Origin: Bacillus sp. 103mf
Lineage (GTDB): Bacteria; Bacillota; Bacilli; Bacillales; Bacillaceae_G
DNA: 47,566 nt
Assembly (NCBI RefSeq): GCF_900116295.1
Contig: NZ_FPAF01000023.1
Span: 1-47,566, forward strand
Direction: 5' to 3'
The position numbers and the translations under genes are program-made. Below, piece by piece: positions 32,728 to 42,346 of the stretch (positions within the stretch are counted from its first letter, which is position 1; each line of letters starts with the position of its first letter). The notes beneath the pieces were generated by a model that was not told the DNA's origin, ran no database searches, and saw nothing but the letters and a program-made list of their open reading frames with translations.

Positions 32728-33129
32728 TTACGCGCCTCCTTCCTTATTCTCTAATACACGAATCGCTTCACATACAATCTCTTCTATTCGCGTTTGATGA
32801 TTTAATAAATAATGATATCCAATCAACGCTTCAAAAGCAGTACTATATCGATACGTTTGTACATCTGTATTTTTCGGAACAGAACCTGATTTTGCATTAC
32901 GTCCTCTTCTTAATACAGCTTCCTCTTCTTCATTAAGAAATGCTGTCTCCAATAAATGATGAACCACTTTTGCTTGTGCTTTTGCAGAAACAAAGCTTGT
33001 CCCCAAACGATGTAGTTGATTTGGACGAACTGTCCCTTTTTGAAGCAAGTGATAGCGGATATACTGTTCATATACCGCATCACCCATATACGCTAACGCT
33101 AAGCTATTTAATTGCTTTGCATCAATCAT
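32728..33129 (-). CDS. mrnC: Mini-ribonuclease III
   Basis: Mini-III is a dimeric RNase III catalytic domain without the dsRNA-binding domain; it matures 23S rRNA in Bacillus. The 133-residue product starts [20 protein letters not shown]; '[18 protein letters not shown]' with D17 and E21 is the RNase III signature, and a second acidic site follows near the C-terminus ('[12 protein letters not shown]'). The frame is open six codons upstream inside cysS, but ATG at 33129 lies six bases after GAGG and gives the typical length. Two bases separate it from the cysS stop. Confidence 0.95.
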   Translation of the reverse strand: MIDAKQLNSLALAYMGDAVYEQYIRYHLLQKGTVRPNQLHRLGTSFVSAKAQAKVVHHLLETAFLNEEEEAVLRRGRNAKSGSVPKNTDVQTYRYSTAFEALIGYHYLLNHQTRIEEIVCEAIRVLENKEGGA

Positions 33130-33131
33130 GT

Positions 33132-34529
33132 TTAGCCTCTTTTCCATCTCGTACCTTGTGGTGTATCTTCCAAAATAATGTTACGCTCTTTTAACTCATC
33201 GCGAATCTGATCAGATAATGCAAAATCACGATTTTTACGAGCCTCAATACGTTTTTGGATTAATGCTTCAATTTCCTCATCAAGTAATTCTTCTTTCGTT
33301 AATTCTAATCCTAAGATTCCAAATAACGTTTCAAATTGCTTCACATACGCTTCAATTACCGCTTTTGATGTATGTTGTTCTAATAAATATTGATTTGCAT
33401 GATTTGCTAAGTTGTATAACTCCGTTACGGCGTTTGCTGTATTAAAATCATCATCCATTGCCTCTTCAAATGCAGTCTGGAATTTCTCCATCTCAGCTAA
33501 CCACTTCTCATTGTGATCCGTTAAATCTGTACTACTTTCCATACGATGCTTTAAGTTACCATAAGCCGTTTTAATACGATCTAATCCGTTGCTTGTATGC
33601 TGCAATAATTCCTCACTAAAATTAATTGGGTGACGATAATGCACAGATAACATAAAGAAACGAATTAATTGCGGATCGTACTGCTTAATAATGTCGTGAA
33701 CAAGAACAAAATTACCTAAGGATTTAGACATCTTTTCATTATCAATATTAATATATCCATTGTGCATCCAGTAACGTGCAAATGTTTTTCCAGTCAATGC
33801 TTCTGATTGAGCAATTTCATTTTCATGATGCGGGAATGTTAAATCTTGCCCACCAGCATGAATATCGATTGTATCACCTAAATACTTACGTGCCATTGCT
33901 GAGCACTCAATATGCCAACCTGGGCGACCTTCCCCCCAAGGGCTATCCCAGAAGATTTCTCCTTCTTTTGCTGCTTTCCATAACGCAAAGTCAAGTGGAT
34001 CTTGTTTCTTTTCTCCAACTTCAATACGTGCACCATGACGCAGGTCTGCAATTGGTTGATGTGATAATTTACCGTATCCTTCAAATTCTTTCGTTTTGTA
34101 ATACACATCCCCTTCAGACTCATATGCATATCCCTTAGCTACAAGCTCTTGAATAAATTCGATAATAATATCCATATTTTCCATTACACGAGGGTGAGCC
34201 GTTGCATGTTTGCAACCTAGTGCAGTTACGTCTTCAAAATATGCTTTAACAAAACGATCTGCAACTGTCGGAACATCTACTCCTAATTCATTAGCAACTT
34301 TAATCAATTTATCATCCACATCCGTGAAATTAGATACATATTGAACATCATAACCACGGTGCTCCAAATAACGGCGCACTGTATCAAACACAATCGGCGG
34401 TCTTCCATTCCCAATATGGATGTAGTTGTATACAGTTGGTCCGCATACATACATTTTCACTTTATTTTCTTCTAATGGAATAAATACTTCTTTTTGACGC
34501 GTTAACGTATTATAAATGTGAATAGTCAT
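33132..34529 (-). CDS. cysS: Cysteinyl-tRNA synthetase
   Basis: CysS charges tRNA-Cys. The 465-residue class I synthetase has the zinc-binding C29 and HIGH-type motif in '[18 protein letters not shown]' (27-44), '[20 protein letters not shown]' with another zinc cysteine, '[11 protein letters not shown]', and KMSKS within '[11 protein letters not shown]' (about 264-274). It overlaps the end of cysE by 20 bases, with AAAGGA inside cysE as RBS, so the two are coupled. It is expected to be controlled by the cysteine T-box upstream of cysE. Confidence 0.98.
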   Translation of the reverse strand: MTIHIYNTLTRQKEVFIPLEENKVKMYVCGPTVYNYIHIGNGRPPIVFDTVRRYLEHRGYDVQYVSNFTDVDDKLIKVANELGVDVPTVADRFVKAYFEDVTALGCKHATAHPRVMENMDIIIEFIQELVAKGYAYESEGDVYYKTKEFEGYGKLSHQPIADLRHGARIEVGEKKQDPLDFALWKAAKEGEIFWDSPWGEGRPGWHIECSAMARKYLGDTIDIHAGGQDLTFPHHENEIAQSEALTGKTFARYWMHNGYINIDNEKMSKSLGNFVLVHDIIKQYDPQLIRFFMLSVHYRHPINFSEELLQHTSNGLDRIKTAYGNLKHRMESSTDLTDHNEKWLAEMEKFQTAFEEAMDDDFNTANAVTELYNLANHANQYLLEQHTSKAVIEAYVKQFETLFGILGLELTKEELLDEEIEALIQKRIEARKNRDFALSDQIRDELKERNIILEDTPQGTRWKRG

Positions 34530-35175
34530 TTTTATCCGTCCTTTCTACTTTTACTTCAAGTTGCTCTTTTAATTTCTCAATTTCAGCTTCCATCGCTTTC
34601 AACTTATCAAAAATCGGATCTGGAAGATCACAATGATTTAATTCCTGGCCTACTTTTACGCCATTTTGAATCACGACACGACCAGGAATGCCTACAACTG
34701 TAGAATGCGCAGGCACTTCTTTCAGCACAACTGAACCAGCACCAATTTTAGAATTTTCTCCAACTGTAATCGACCCAAGCACTTTCGCACCTGTCGCAAT
34801 TAACACATTATCTTTAATCGTTGGGTGGCGCTTCCCTTTCTCTTTTCCTGTACCACCTAACGTAACGCCTTGATAAATCGTCACATTATCTCCAATTTCA
34901 CACGTTTCTCCAATTACAACTCCCATACCATGATCGATAAAAAACTTACGACCGATCGTTGCCCCTGGGTGAATTTCAATACCTGTAAAAAAACGGCTCA
35001 TTTGCGAGATAACACGTGCAAAAAAGAAAAATTTTCGCTTATAAAAGGCGTGCGCAATACGATGTGCCCAAATTGCGTGCAATCCAGAGTAAGTTAAAAT
35101 CACTTCGATATAACTTCTCGCCGCTGGATCTTGTTCAAAGACGACTTCAATATCCTCCCGAAGCCTCTTAAACAT
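34510..35175 (-). CDS. cysE: Serine O-acetyltransferase
   Basis: CysE makes O-acetylserine from serine and acetyl-CoA, the first step of cysteine synthesis. The 221-residue product has an N-terminal helical domain '[20 protein letters not shown]' and a left-handed beta-helix of hexapeptide repeats (about 68-165): '[20 protein letters not shown]', '[20 protein letters not shown]', '[20 protein letters not shown]'. The catalytic histidine is in 'FIDHGMG'. It is the first gene after the T-box and overlaps cysS. ATG follows GGGGG. Confidence 0.97.
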   Translation of the reverse strand: MFKRLREDIEVVFEQDPAARSYIEVILTYSGLHAIWAHRIAHAFYKRKFFFFARVISQMSRFFTGIEIHPGATIGRKFFIDHGMGVVIGETCEIGDNVTIYQGVTLGGTGKEKGKRHPTIKDNVLIATGAKVLGSITVGENSKIGAGSVVLKEVPAHSTVVGIPGRVVIQNGVKVGQELNHCDLPDPIFDKLKAMEAEIEKLKEQLEVKVERTDKNDYSHL

Positions 35176-35231
35176 TGGTGTTCCCCCTTTTTTGTTTAAA
35201 GTGAAACTTCCCCCATACCTTTCATGTATAG

Positions 35232-35518
35232 AAAAAGGCGTCTCTGTCTATAGACAGAGACGCCTTACTAGCGCGGTTCCACTCTGTTTAGGCCTAAAAA
35301 GACCTCAAACTCAAACATGATAACGGTTTATACCGCTTCTGCTTACTTTACATCATCATGACGTTTCTCGAAGTACATTCGCTGTTCAGCAGAAGACTCA
35401 AAGGGGCACTTCAAAAATCCGCTTTTAAACCACTTCCAGCCAAATGGTGGTTTTCTCTGTGAAAAGCATGATTTTCTACTTCTCCTTCTCGTCGCTTTTG
35501 TTTATTTCATTTTGGAGT
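35232..35518 (-). promoter_or_regulatory. T-box riboswitch, cysteine specific
   Basis: This leader binds uncharged tRNA-Cys and switches a terminator to an antiterminator ahead of cysES. The T-box core AGAGTGGAACCGCG lies at 35285-35272 on the minus strand. The terminator is a perfect 14-bp inverted repeat (GGCGTCTCTGTCTA and its complement, 35264-35237) followed by TTTTT. Stem I begins near 35500 with the S-turn-like 'GAAGTAGAAA', and the best specifier is UGC (Cys) at 35408-35406 in 'GAAGUGCC'. Specifier choice also fits the downstream genes. The leader is about 290 nt. Confidence 0.93.
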
Positions 35519-35524
35519 ATTTTT

Positions 35525-35553
35525 ATTATATTTCTAAATTCGTAAAATGTTAA
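35525..35553 (-). promoter_or_regulatory. cysES promoter
   Basis: On the minus strand TTAACA (35553-35548), a 17-bp spacer and a perfect TATAAT (35530-35525). The -35 overlaps the gltX stop codon. It starts the T-box leader near 35518. Confidence 0.75.
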
Positions 35554-37007
35554 CCAATTACTTTACGAACACGATTTAAAACTTTTTCTTTTCCAAGAAG
35601 TGCAATTGCATTTGGAAGCTCTGGTCCATGCGTTTGGCCAGTCGTTGCAACACGAATTGGCATGAACAAGCCTTTTCCTTTTTGACCAGTTTGCTTTTGA
35701 ACAGCTTTAATCGTCGCTTTAACTGTTGCAGGTTCTACTTCTTCTAACGCTTCTAACTCTGCTGCAAATACGCGAAGAACTTCTGGTACTTGTTCCCCTT
35801 TCAGTACCTCTTGTCCTTCTTCTTCATAATCTACATGATCTTTAAAGAACATATCGGATAGCTCAACAATCTCAGCACCGAAACTCATTTGATCATGATA
35901 TAGAGCAATCACATCACGAATCCAAGCTAATTCTTGTTCAGTTGGATTTTCACTTACGCGGCCAGCTTTCACTAAATGCGGTAGGCTTAATTCGACAACG
36001 CGATCTAAGTCTTGTTTTTTCATATATTGGTTGTTCATCCATTTTAACTTTTGCGAATCGAATAACGCTGGTGATTTCGATAAACGAGCTGCATCGAACA
36101 TTTCAATAAACTCATCTTTAGAGAAGACTTCCTCTTCCCCTACTGGTGACCAACCTAATAATGCGATAAAGTTAAAAATTGCTTCTGGAAGATATCCTAA
36201 CGCTTCATATTGTTCAATAAATTGAATAATTGATTCGTCGCGTTTACTTAATTTTTTACGGCTTTCATTTACGATTAACGTCATATGACCAAATTGCGGT
36301 ACATCCCAACCAAATGCTTCATAAATCATCATTTGTTTTGGTGTATTCGAAATATGATCATCACCACGAAGAACGTGCGAGATTTCCATAAAATGATCGT
36401 CTGCCGCTACTGCAAAGTTATAAGTTGGAATACCATCTTTCTTCACAATAACAAAATCACCGAAATCATTTGAGTTAAAGGATACTTCACCTTTTACAAT
36501 ATCATTAAAAACATATTCACGGTTTTCAGGCACACGGAAACGAATACTAGGAATGCGTCCTTCTTCCTCGAATTGTTTTACTTGTTCTTCTGTTAGTTCA
36601 CGGTGATTACCTGCATAACGAGGTGTTTCACCACGAGCGATTTGCCCTTCACGTTCTGCTTCCAATTCTTCTTCTGTCATATAGCATTTATAAGCTAAAC
36701 CACGCTCAAGTAAATCTTCATATAAATTTTTATAAATATCTAAACGCTCCATTTGACGGTACGGACCGTATTCACCACCAACATCGACGCTCTCATCCCA
36801 GTCCATGCCAAGCCATTTTAAGTACGTTAATTGGCTTTCTTCGCCGCCAGCAATATTACGCTTTACGTCTGTATCTTCAATACGGATAATAAATTTTCCG
36901 TTTTGACTACGAGCGAATAAATAGTTAAATAATGCCGTACGTGCATTTCCGATATGTAAGTGTCCTGTTGGACTTGGCGCATAGCGCACTCTCACTTGCT
37001 TTTCCAT
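35550..37007 (-). CDS. gltX: Glutamyl-tRNA synthetase
   Basis: GltX charges tRNA-Glu and, in Bacillus, also mischarges tRNA-Gln for later amidation by GatCAB. The 485-residue class I enzyme has '[20 protein letters not shown]' (8-27, HIGH-type HIGN) and the KMSKS-type '[10 protein letters not shown]' near 250. ATG at 37007 ([15 protein letters not shown]) follows AAGGTG; an in-frame TTG ten codons upstream (37037) gives a longer, less typical N-terminus. It lies between ispF and cysE; no terminator lies between gltX and cysE before the T-box. Confidence 0.97.
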   Translation of the reverse strand: MEKQVRVRYAPSPTGHLHIGNARTALFNYLFARSQNGKFIIRIEDTDVKRNIAGGEESQLTYLKWLGMDWDESVDVGGEYGPYRQMERLDIYKNLYEDLLERGLAYKCYMTEEELEAEREGQIARGETPRYAGNHRELTEEQVKQFEEEGRIPSIRFRVPENREYVFNDIVKGEVSFNSNDFGDFVIVKKDGIPTYNFAVAADDHFMEISHVLRGDDHISNTPKQMMIYEAFGWDVPQFGHMTLIVNESRKKLSKRDESIIQFIEQYEALGYLPEAIFNFIALLGWSPVGEEEVFSKDEFIEMFDAARLSKSPALFDSQKLKWMNNQYMKKQDLDRVVELSLPHLVKAGRVSENPTEQELAWIRDVIALYHDQMSFGAEIVELSDMFFKDHVDYEEEGQEVLKGEQVPEVLRVFAAELEALEEVEPATVKATIKAVQKQTGQKGKGLFMPIRVATTGQTHGPELPNAIALLGKEKVLNRVRKVIG

Positions 37008-37096
37008 AATTGGTACACCTTCCATTCTTAATGTCAACAGATTCCTTAATTGTACACCAAAAAAATATGATTATCCATCTTACGAATTAAAAACAA

Positions 37097-37573
37097 CTAT
37101 TTTTTCTGTAATAATACAATAGCTTGTGAAGCAATTCCTTCTTCTCGTCCTGTAAAACCTAATTTTTCTGTCGTCGTTGCTTTTACATTCACATTCTCGA
37201 TGTCTGTTTGCAGCAGCTCACTAATTCTCACACGCATACTTTCAATGTGCGGTGCCATTTTTGGCTTTTGAGCAATAATTGTACAATCTAAGTTGCCAAG
37301 TACATACCCTTGCTCTGTAACAAACTCCCATACTTTTTGCAAAAGCACAGCTGAATCCGCATCCTTAAATGCAGGATCTGTATCTGGAAAGTGCTTACCG
37401 ATATCTCCCGCGGCAATTGCTCCTAAACAAGCATCCGCAATTGTATGTAAAAGGACATCAGCATCAGAGTGTCCAAGTAAACCTTTCTCATACGGAATTG
37501 TAATCCCACCAATAATTAATGGTCTTCCTTCTGCAAATGCATGCACATCAAAACCTTGTCCAATTCGAAACAT
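37097..37573 (-). CDS. ispF: 2-C-methyl-D-erythritol 2,4-cyclodiphosphate synthase
   Basis: IspF forms the cyclodiphosphate MEcPP in the MEP isoprenoid pathway. The 158-residue trimeric enzyme carries the metal ligands D9 and H11 in 'GQGFDVHAF' and H43 in '[14 protein letters not shown]', the family signature '[13 protein letters not shown]', and '[20 protein letters not shown]' near the C-terminus. ATG at 37573 follows GAGGAGG; a TTG two codons upstream is less likely. It is separated from ispD by a terminator and a repeat element, unlike the tight ispDF pair of many bacteria. Confidence 0.97.
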   Translation of the reverse strand: MFRIGQGFDVHAFAEGRPLIIGGITIPYEKGLLGHSDADVLLHTIADACLGAIAAGDIGKHFPDTDPAFKDADSAVLLQKVWEFVTEQGYVLGNLDCTIIAQKPKMAPHIESMRVRISELLQTDIENVNVKATTTEKLGFTGREEGIASQAIVLLQKK

Positions 37574-37605
37574 TTTCAATTCCTCCTCAAACTACACTAA
37601 TAAAT

Positions 37606-37711
37606 TTTATCCCGCTCTAATGGGCAGTAAGACTCCCACCTCAAGATTCTTAGAAAACAAAGAAGATAGGTGGAAGATAAAAAACCCCCACTGATGGAAG
37701 TTTCACTTTAT
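37606..37711. repeat. TTTAT-bounded interspersed repeat, copy A (bcr-like)
   Basis: This 106-base element begins and ends with TTTAT and is full of inverted repeats: CCCGC-tctaat-GGG at the left, CCACCT with AGGTGG spanning its middle, and CCA/TGG at the right. It shares TTTATCCCGC, GGGCAGTAAGAC, CCCACCT and GGAAGTTTC with copy B (47143-47228, opposite orientation). From memory, the B. cereus group repeat bcr1 has a TTTAT target duplication; I cannot confirm the family. It lies in the ispD-ispF gap. Confidence 0.7.
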
Positions 37712-37772
37712 CCCGCTATTTATGGGCAGCTTCACATTATATTACTCGCGCGGGCCTTTATATGTCCGCGCG
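37712..37772. repeat. Partial second repeat unit and GC-rich hairpin
   Basis: Directly after copy A the unit restarts: CCCGCTATTTATGGGCAGC repeats the left end of the element, then stops matching. A perfect seven-pair stem CGCGCGG/CCGCGCG (37747-37753 and 37766-37772) with a 12-base loop follows, striking in this AT-rich DNA. It may be the other end of a longer element running 37606-37780. Confidence 0.55.
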
Positions 37773-37796
37773 CCGAATTTCCCACTCTATACATAG

Positions 37797-37822
37797 AAAA
37801 GCTCGGTAGCTACCGAGCTTTT
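37797..37822 (-). terminator. ispD terminator
   Basis: A perfect 26-base palindrome (AAAAGCTCGGTAG and its complement) sits 15 bases after the ispD stop, with T-runs on both sides. It ends the transcript that includes ispD and could work in both directions. Confidence 0.9.
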
Positions 37823-37836
37823 CTATTATAACATCG

Positions 37837-38520
37837 CTACTGTATTTGCAAAACTCGCAAGAAGCTTTCAGCAATCACTAAATCTTCAGGTGTTGTCACC
37901 TTAATATTGTAATAGCTTCCTTCTACAACTCCTACATCTTTAGAAAGGCGTTCTACCAAGCTGGCATCATCAGTCCCAAGAAAATTCGTTTGTTTTGCAC
38001 TCTCATGCGCCTCTAACAAAATAGGAACATGAAACCCTTGCGGTGTTTGAACCGCTCGCAGTTGGGAACGTTCTACTGTTTCAACAACAGCATCATACAT
38101 CACTTTTTTAATTGTATCTTTCACAGGTACTGCACAAATAGAAGCACCTTTTTCTTTCGCCATTTGCAATACATCTTCAATCATCTTTTTCGTTACAAAC
38201 GGACGTGCCCCGTCGTGGACAAGTACATACTCTATCTCTCTTGCATACATAAGAGCATTATATACACTATCCTGGCGCTCATTTCCACCTTGAACAAATC
38301 GAATATCTTTTTGAATATGATAAGTTTGAAGAAGTTCTTCAAAATAAGAACGCTCTCTCTCATTAATCGCTAAAATAATTTGTCTACATTGTTCATCTTT
38401 TTCAAAAGCCCGTAATGTATGAATAATAATGGGAACATTATCAAGTTGCAAGAATAACTTATTTTTTCCCGCGCCCATACGCTTACCTTGTCCTGCTGCT
38501 GGAATAATTAATGTATACAT
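37837..38520 (-). CDS. ispD: 2-C-methyl-D-erythritol 4-phosphate cytidylyltransferase
   Basis: IspD transfers CMP to methylerythritol phosphate, the third step of the MEP pathway. The 227-residue nucleotidyltransferase has the N-terminal nucleotide-binding '[20 protein letters not shown]' (7-26), '[19 protein letters not shown]' (about 98-116) and '[18 protein letters not shown]' (about 153-170). ATG is 16 bases after the yacL stop; no strong Shine-Dalgarno is seen (GAGGATTAAG). The C-terminal 'LRVLQIQ' end is normal. Confidence 0.97.
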   Translation of the reverse strand: MYTLIIPAAGQGKRMGAGKNKLFLQLDNVPIIIHTLRAFEKDEQCRQIILAINERERSYFEELLQTYHIQKDIRFVQGGNERQDSVYNALMYAREIEYVLVHDGARPFVTKKMIEDVLQMAKEKGASICAVPVKDTIKKVMYDAVVETVERSQLRAVQTPQGFHVPILLEAHESAKQTNFLGTDDASLVERLSKDVGVVEGSYYNIKVTTPEDLVIAESFLRVLQIQ

Positions 38521-38536
38521 CGTCTTAATCCTCTAC

Positions 38537-39637
38537 TTATAACGCTTTCTCTAACAATTTACGTTTGGCAAAGATCATACGGCCTGCAGATGTTTGCAGT
38601 ACACTTGTAACAAGCACATCAAGTTGGGAACCAACATACTCTCTACCATCTTCAACAACGATCATTGTACCATCATCTAAATAAGCAACACCTTGATTTT
38701 GCTCTTTCCCGTCTTTCACGACATATACCCTTAATTCTTCACCTGGAAGTACAACTGGCTTAATGGCATTTGCTAAATCGTTAATGTTTAAAACTGTCAC
38801 ACCTTGCAATTCAGAAACTTTATTCAGGTTAAAATCATTGGTAACAACAGTTCCACCAGTTAATTTTGCTAGTTTTACAAGCTTACTATCGACTTCTTGA
38901 ATGTCTTCAAAATCACCTTCATAAATTTCTACTGGAATAGGTAACTCTTTTTGAATACGATTTAAAATATCCAAACCTCTTCGTCCGCGATTACGTTTTA
39001 ACGCATCCGAAGAATCAGCAATATGCTGTAATTCTTCTAACACAAATTGCGGAATGACAATTGTGCCTTCCAAAAATTTTGTTTGGCAAATATCCGCAAT
39101 GCGCCCATCAATAATAACACTAGTATCCAATATTTTCCAATCAGAGGTTAGCGTTTCTACTTCCTCATTTTCATTGCTAATATTTTTCTTCTTTCCTCCA
39201 CGTTGCGGTAATGTAAACAACCCCAACAGCTCATTTCTCTTTTTAAACCCTACTTGGAATCCTAAGTAACCAAGTAATAGCGTGAAAAAGATTTGCAATA
39301 CTGTACTAATGACTTGAATGGTAATTTCGCGAACCGGAATCAAGATCAAATACGCAACAATTAGCCCTGAGATTAATCCTAACGTTCCAAATAAAACATC
39401 TGTAACAGGCGCTTTTACAAGCGCTTCCTCAATATGTTTAATAAGCTGAACAATATAATCTACAAGCCAAAACGTTGTTAAAAATAAAATGATTGCACCA
39501 ATAATTGCACGAATATAAGAACCTTCAAGCCAAGGAACTGCACCTATACCTAACATATCAATCACTTTTGGAATAAGAAAAATCCCTAATGCTCCTCCAA
39601 TAACTAAAAAGAAAAGCTGTACGATTCGTTTTAACAT
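38537..39637 (-). CDS. yacL: YacL: PIN/TRAM-domain membrane protein
   Basis: YacL is a conserved Firmicute protein of uncertain role. The 366-residue product has four N-terminal membrane helices (about 7-25, 40-60, 82-105, 110-130), then a PIN-type nuclease domain with 'WKILDTSVIIDGRIADICQT' (about 167-186) and 'GGTVVTNDFNLNKV', and a C-terminal TRAM domain with 'NQGVAYLDDGTMIVVEDGRE' that would bind RNA. It is likely a membrane-tethered endoribonuclease; catalytic aspartates are present. ATG follows GGAGGTGG. Confidence 0.9.
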   Translation of the reverse strand: MLKRIVQLFFLVIGGALGIFLIPKVIDMLGIGAVPWLEGSYIRAIIGAIILFLTTFWLVDYIVQLIKHIEEALVKAPVTDVLFGTLGLISGLIVAYLILIPVREITIQVISTVLQIFFTLLLGYLGFQVGFKKRNELLGLFTLPQRGGKKKNISNENEEVETLTSDWKILDTSVIIDGRIADICQTKFLEGTIVIPQFVLEELQHIADSSDALKRNRGRRGLDILNRIQKELPIPVEIYEGDFEDIQEVDSKLVKLAKLTGGTVVTNDFNLNKVSELQGVTVLNINDLANAIKPVVLPGEELRVYVVKDGKEQNQGVAYLDDGTMIVVEDGREYVGSQLDVLVTSVLQTSAGRMIFAKRKLLEKAL

Positions 39638-39798
39638 TCAACCACCTCCTACTCATTATTAACCATTACTTCGCCACTCAAAACGTCGAGTGCAAAAGTG
39701 GACGTGTTTTTTTCATGATTTGTTTTATTTACCAATATATCATATCATATATAAAAAATCTTTGAGTGTCGTTATATTATGAAACCAATGTAATATTC

Positions 39799-40872
39799 TT
39801 AATTGTGTCTGCTCATATATAAGTGTTCTTGAATTCGTTTTAAACCCTCTCGTATCTTTTTCGCCCGCACTTCTCCAATTCCTTCCACATCATCCAATTC
39901 TGCAATTGTTGCACGGCAAATTCCTTGCAAATTCTTAAAACGATTAATTAGATTTTCGATAATAAGAGGTGGAACTCTAGAAATTTTACTTGCAATCCGA
40001 TATCCACGCGGTGTAATGCTTTCTTCTAGTTTCATTTGTCCAGAATATCCAAGTAGTTTTACTAAATCGCTATCTTCTAGAAGCTGGGCATTCGCAAGCT
40101 CTTGTAACTTTTTTAAAATTTGATAGTGATCCTGTGTTTTTTCATGATAATAGTCTTTAATTAATAGTGCAGCTTCTGCTTCTACGTCAGCAAGCAACTC
40201 CGTTAACTGTAAACGAATAAGTCTTCCTTCTGTTCCTAACTCATGAATGTAACTAAAGATTTCATTTTTAATACGCAGCATCATCTCAACGCTATGCAAT
40301 ACATGTACAACTTCAGACATCGTAACGACTTCTTCAAATTCCAAAATACCAAGGTTTGTTATTCCTTCATTCCATACGGCCTTATACTTTTCTAATGTTT
40401 GAATTGCTTGATTTGCTTTTGTTAAAATAACCCCAATATCTTTTAATGTGTAACGTAAATTCCCTTGATATAAGGTAATTACATTCCGTCTTTGTGAAAT
40501 AGCAACAACAAGGCTACCCGTTTGCTTCGCCACTCGCTCTGCTGTTCGGTGGCGCATACCTGTTTCAATGGAGTCAATAGTTGGATCAGGAACTAACTGT
40601 CCATTCGCAATTAAGATTTTACTCCCCGTTTCATTTAAAATCAGAGCTCCATCCATTTTTGCTAGTTCGTATAAACTGGCAGGAGAAAAGGCACAATTAA
40701 TATGAAATCCTCCATCAACAATACTTTTAATTTGTTCGTTGTATCCGAGTACAATAAGCCCACCCGTTTGTGCACGAAGCACATTATCAATTCCTTCTCT
40801 TAGCGGTGTCCCCGGTGCAACAAGCTGCAAAATATTAATAATACTTTTAGAACGTTGCTTGTTTTCTTCCAT
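39799..40872 (-). CDS. disA: Diadenylate cyclase DisA
   Basis: DisA makes cyclic di-AMP and scans DNA for damage, delaying sporulation in B. subtilis. The 357-residue product has the DAC domain with the catalytic 'DGA' at 74-76 and the 'RHRT' motif at 107-110, a helical linker, and a C-terminal helix-hairpin-helix DNA-binding domain '[20 protein letters not shown]'. ATG is three bases after the radA stop, so the two are co-translated; Bacillus RadA is known to act with DisA. Confidence 0.97.
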   Translation of the reverse strand: MEENKQRSKSIINILQLVAPGTPLREGIDNVLRAQTGGLIVLGYNEQIKSIVDGGFHINCAFSPASLYELAKMDGALILNETGSKILIANGQLVPDPTIDSIETGMRHRTAERVAKQTGSLVVAISQRRNVITLYQGNLRYTLKDIGVILTKANQAIQTLEKYKAVWNEGITNLGILEFEEVVTMSEVVHVLHSVEMMLRIKNEIFSYIHELGTEGRLIRLQLTELLADVEAEAALLIKDYYHEKTQDHYQILKKLQELANAQLLEDSDLVKLLGYSGQMKLEESITPRGYRIASKISRVPPLIIENLINRFKNLQGICRATIAELDDVEGIGEVRAKKIREGLKRIQEHLYMSRHN

Positions 40873-40875
40873 ATC

Positions 40876-42252
40876 TTATCCTCCTAGTGCAAATCGAAGA
40901 GCTTCTCCTATATTTGATACGCCAACTACTTCAATCCCTTCCGGAATCACCCATCCGCCCAAATTTTTCCTTGGGATAATTACACGTTGAAACCCTAATT
41001 TTGCCGCTTCTTGTACACGCTGTTCAATACGAGAGACACGGCGAACTTCTCCAGTTAAACCAACTTCACCAATAACGGCATCGCCTGGGGAAGTCGTTTT
41101 ATCGCGGAAACTTGATGCGATGCTTATTGCAACCGCTAAATCCACTGCAGGTTCATCTAACTTGATTCCTCCAGCAACTTTTAAATAAGCATCTTGGTTT
41201 TGGAGCAATAACCCTGCTCTTTTTTCCAGCACTGCCATAATAAGAGAGACGCGATTATGATCAATTCCCGTTGCCATTCTTCTTGGATTCCCGAAACTTG
41301 TAGGAGAAATTAATGCTTGTATTTCTACTAAAACAGGTCTTGTTCCTTCCATAGAGGCAACAACCGTTGAACCCGCAACACCCACAGGCCTTTCTTCTAG
41401 AAAAATTTCCGAAGGATTTAACACCTCTGAAAGACCAAGTTCCTTCATTTCAAAAATCCCCATCTCATTAGTTGAACCAAAACGATTTTTTACTGCTCGT
41501 AAAATTCGATATGTATGATGACGATCCCCTTCAAAATAAAGAACAGCATCCACCATATGCTCTAACATACGAGGACCAGCAATAGCCCCTTCTTTCGTTA
41601 CATGCCCTACAATAAAAATAGGAATTCCTTTTGTTTTCGCAAGCTTCATCAATTCTGCTGTACATTCACGTACTTGTGCGACACTTCCCGGTGCTGAAGT
41701 TACTTCTGGTAAATGAATCGTTTGAATAGAATCAATTACAACAAATGACGGATTCATCTCATCTATATATACTGCAATTCGTTGTAGATCTGTTTCTGAT
41801 ACAACAAATAAATTATCTCCATTTACATGAAGACGATCTGCCCGAAGTTTAATTTGTTTTGCGGATTCTTCCCCCGATATATATAAGACATCATAGGAAA
41901 GATCTGCTAGTTGTGATGATATTTGCAATAACAATGTCGATTTTCCAATACCAGGATCTCCCCCTATAAGTACGAGAGAGCCATCTACAATTCCTCCTCC
42001 AAGAACCCGGTTAAATTCTTGAAAATTTGTTTCAATACGCGCTTCTGTTTTCGTTTCCACTTCTTTCAAACGACGAGGCTTCGTTACTTCAGTTTGAATT
42101 GCATTTGCATAATTAAGTCGACGTGATGATACAACTGGTTCCATCTCCTCGACTAGGGTATTCCACTGTCCACATCCTGGGCACCTTCCCATGTACTTCG
42201 GTGACTGATAACCACATTCTTGACATATAAATTTTGTTTTCTTTTTAGCCAT
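40876..42252 (-). CDS. radA: DNA repair protein RadA
   Basis: RadA (Sms) is a RecA-related helicase that promotes branch migration in recombination. The 458-residue product has an N-terminal zinc finger '[20 protein letters not shown]' (10-29), Walker A '[12 protein letters not shown]' (about 97-108), the RadA motif '[13 protein letters not shown]' and a C-terminal Lon-like domain ('[20 protein letters not shown]'). Its RBS is weak (GAAGTG at 11 bases). An 18-bp palindrome lies 41 bases upstream. It follows the clpC terminator. Confidence 0.97.
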   Translation of the reverse strand: MAKKKTKFICQECGYQSPKYMGRCPGCGQWNTLVEEMEPVVSSRRLNYANAIQTEVTKPRRLKEVETKTEARIETNFQEFNRVLGGGIVDGSLVLIGGDPGIGKSTLLLQISSQLADLSYDVLYISGEESAKQIKLRADRLHVNGDNLFVVSETDLQRIAVYIDEMNPSFVVIDSIQTIHLPEVTSAPGSVAQVRECTAELMKLAKTKGIPIFIVGHVTKEGAIAGPRMLEHMVDAVLYFEGDRHHTYRILRAVKNRFGSTNEMGIFEMKELGLSEVLNPSEIFLEERPVGVAGSTVVASMEGTRPVLVEIQALISPTSFGNPRRMATGIDHNRVSLIMAVLEKRAGLLLQNQDAYLKVAGGIKLDEPAVDLAVAISIASSFRDKTTSPGDAVIGEVGLTGEVRRVSRIEQRVQEAAKLGFQRVIIPRKNLGGWVIPEGIEVVGVSNIGEALRFALGG

Positions 42253-42292
42253 CGTTTTTTACACTTCACTTTCATGTGTAACAAAAGTATTT

Positions 42293-42310
42293 CTTTCTTG
42301 TACAAGAAAG
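42293..42310. promoter_or_regulatory. 18-bp palindrome upstream of radA
   Basis: CTTTCTTG-TA-CAAGAAAG is a perfect eight-bp inverted repeat in the clpC-radA gap, 41 to 58 bases before the radA start and right after the clpC terminator stem. It may be an operator or part of the terminator's T-rich tail. Confidence 0.45.
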
Positions 42311-42330
42311 AGGGCTATTGTTTAGCCCCC
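42302..42330 (-). terminator. clpC operon terminator
   Basis: On the minus strand GGGCTA pairs with TAGCCC around AACAA (42328-42312), followed by TCTTTCTT. It lies about 20 bases after the clpC stop. The U-run is interrupted, so readthrough into radA is likely, as in other bacilli where radA is part of the clpC transcript. Confidence 0.6.
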
Positions 42331-42346
42331 TTTTGTTTGTCTATAC

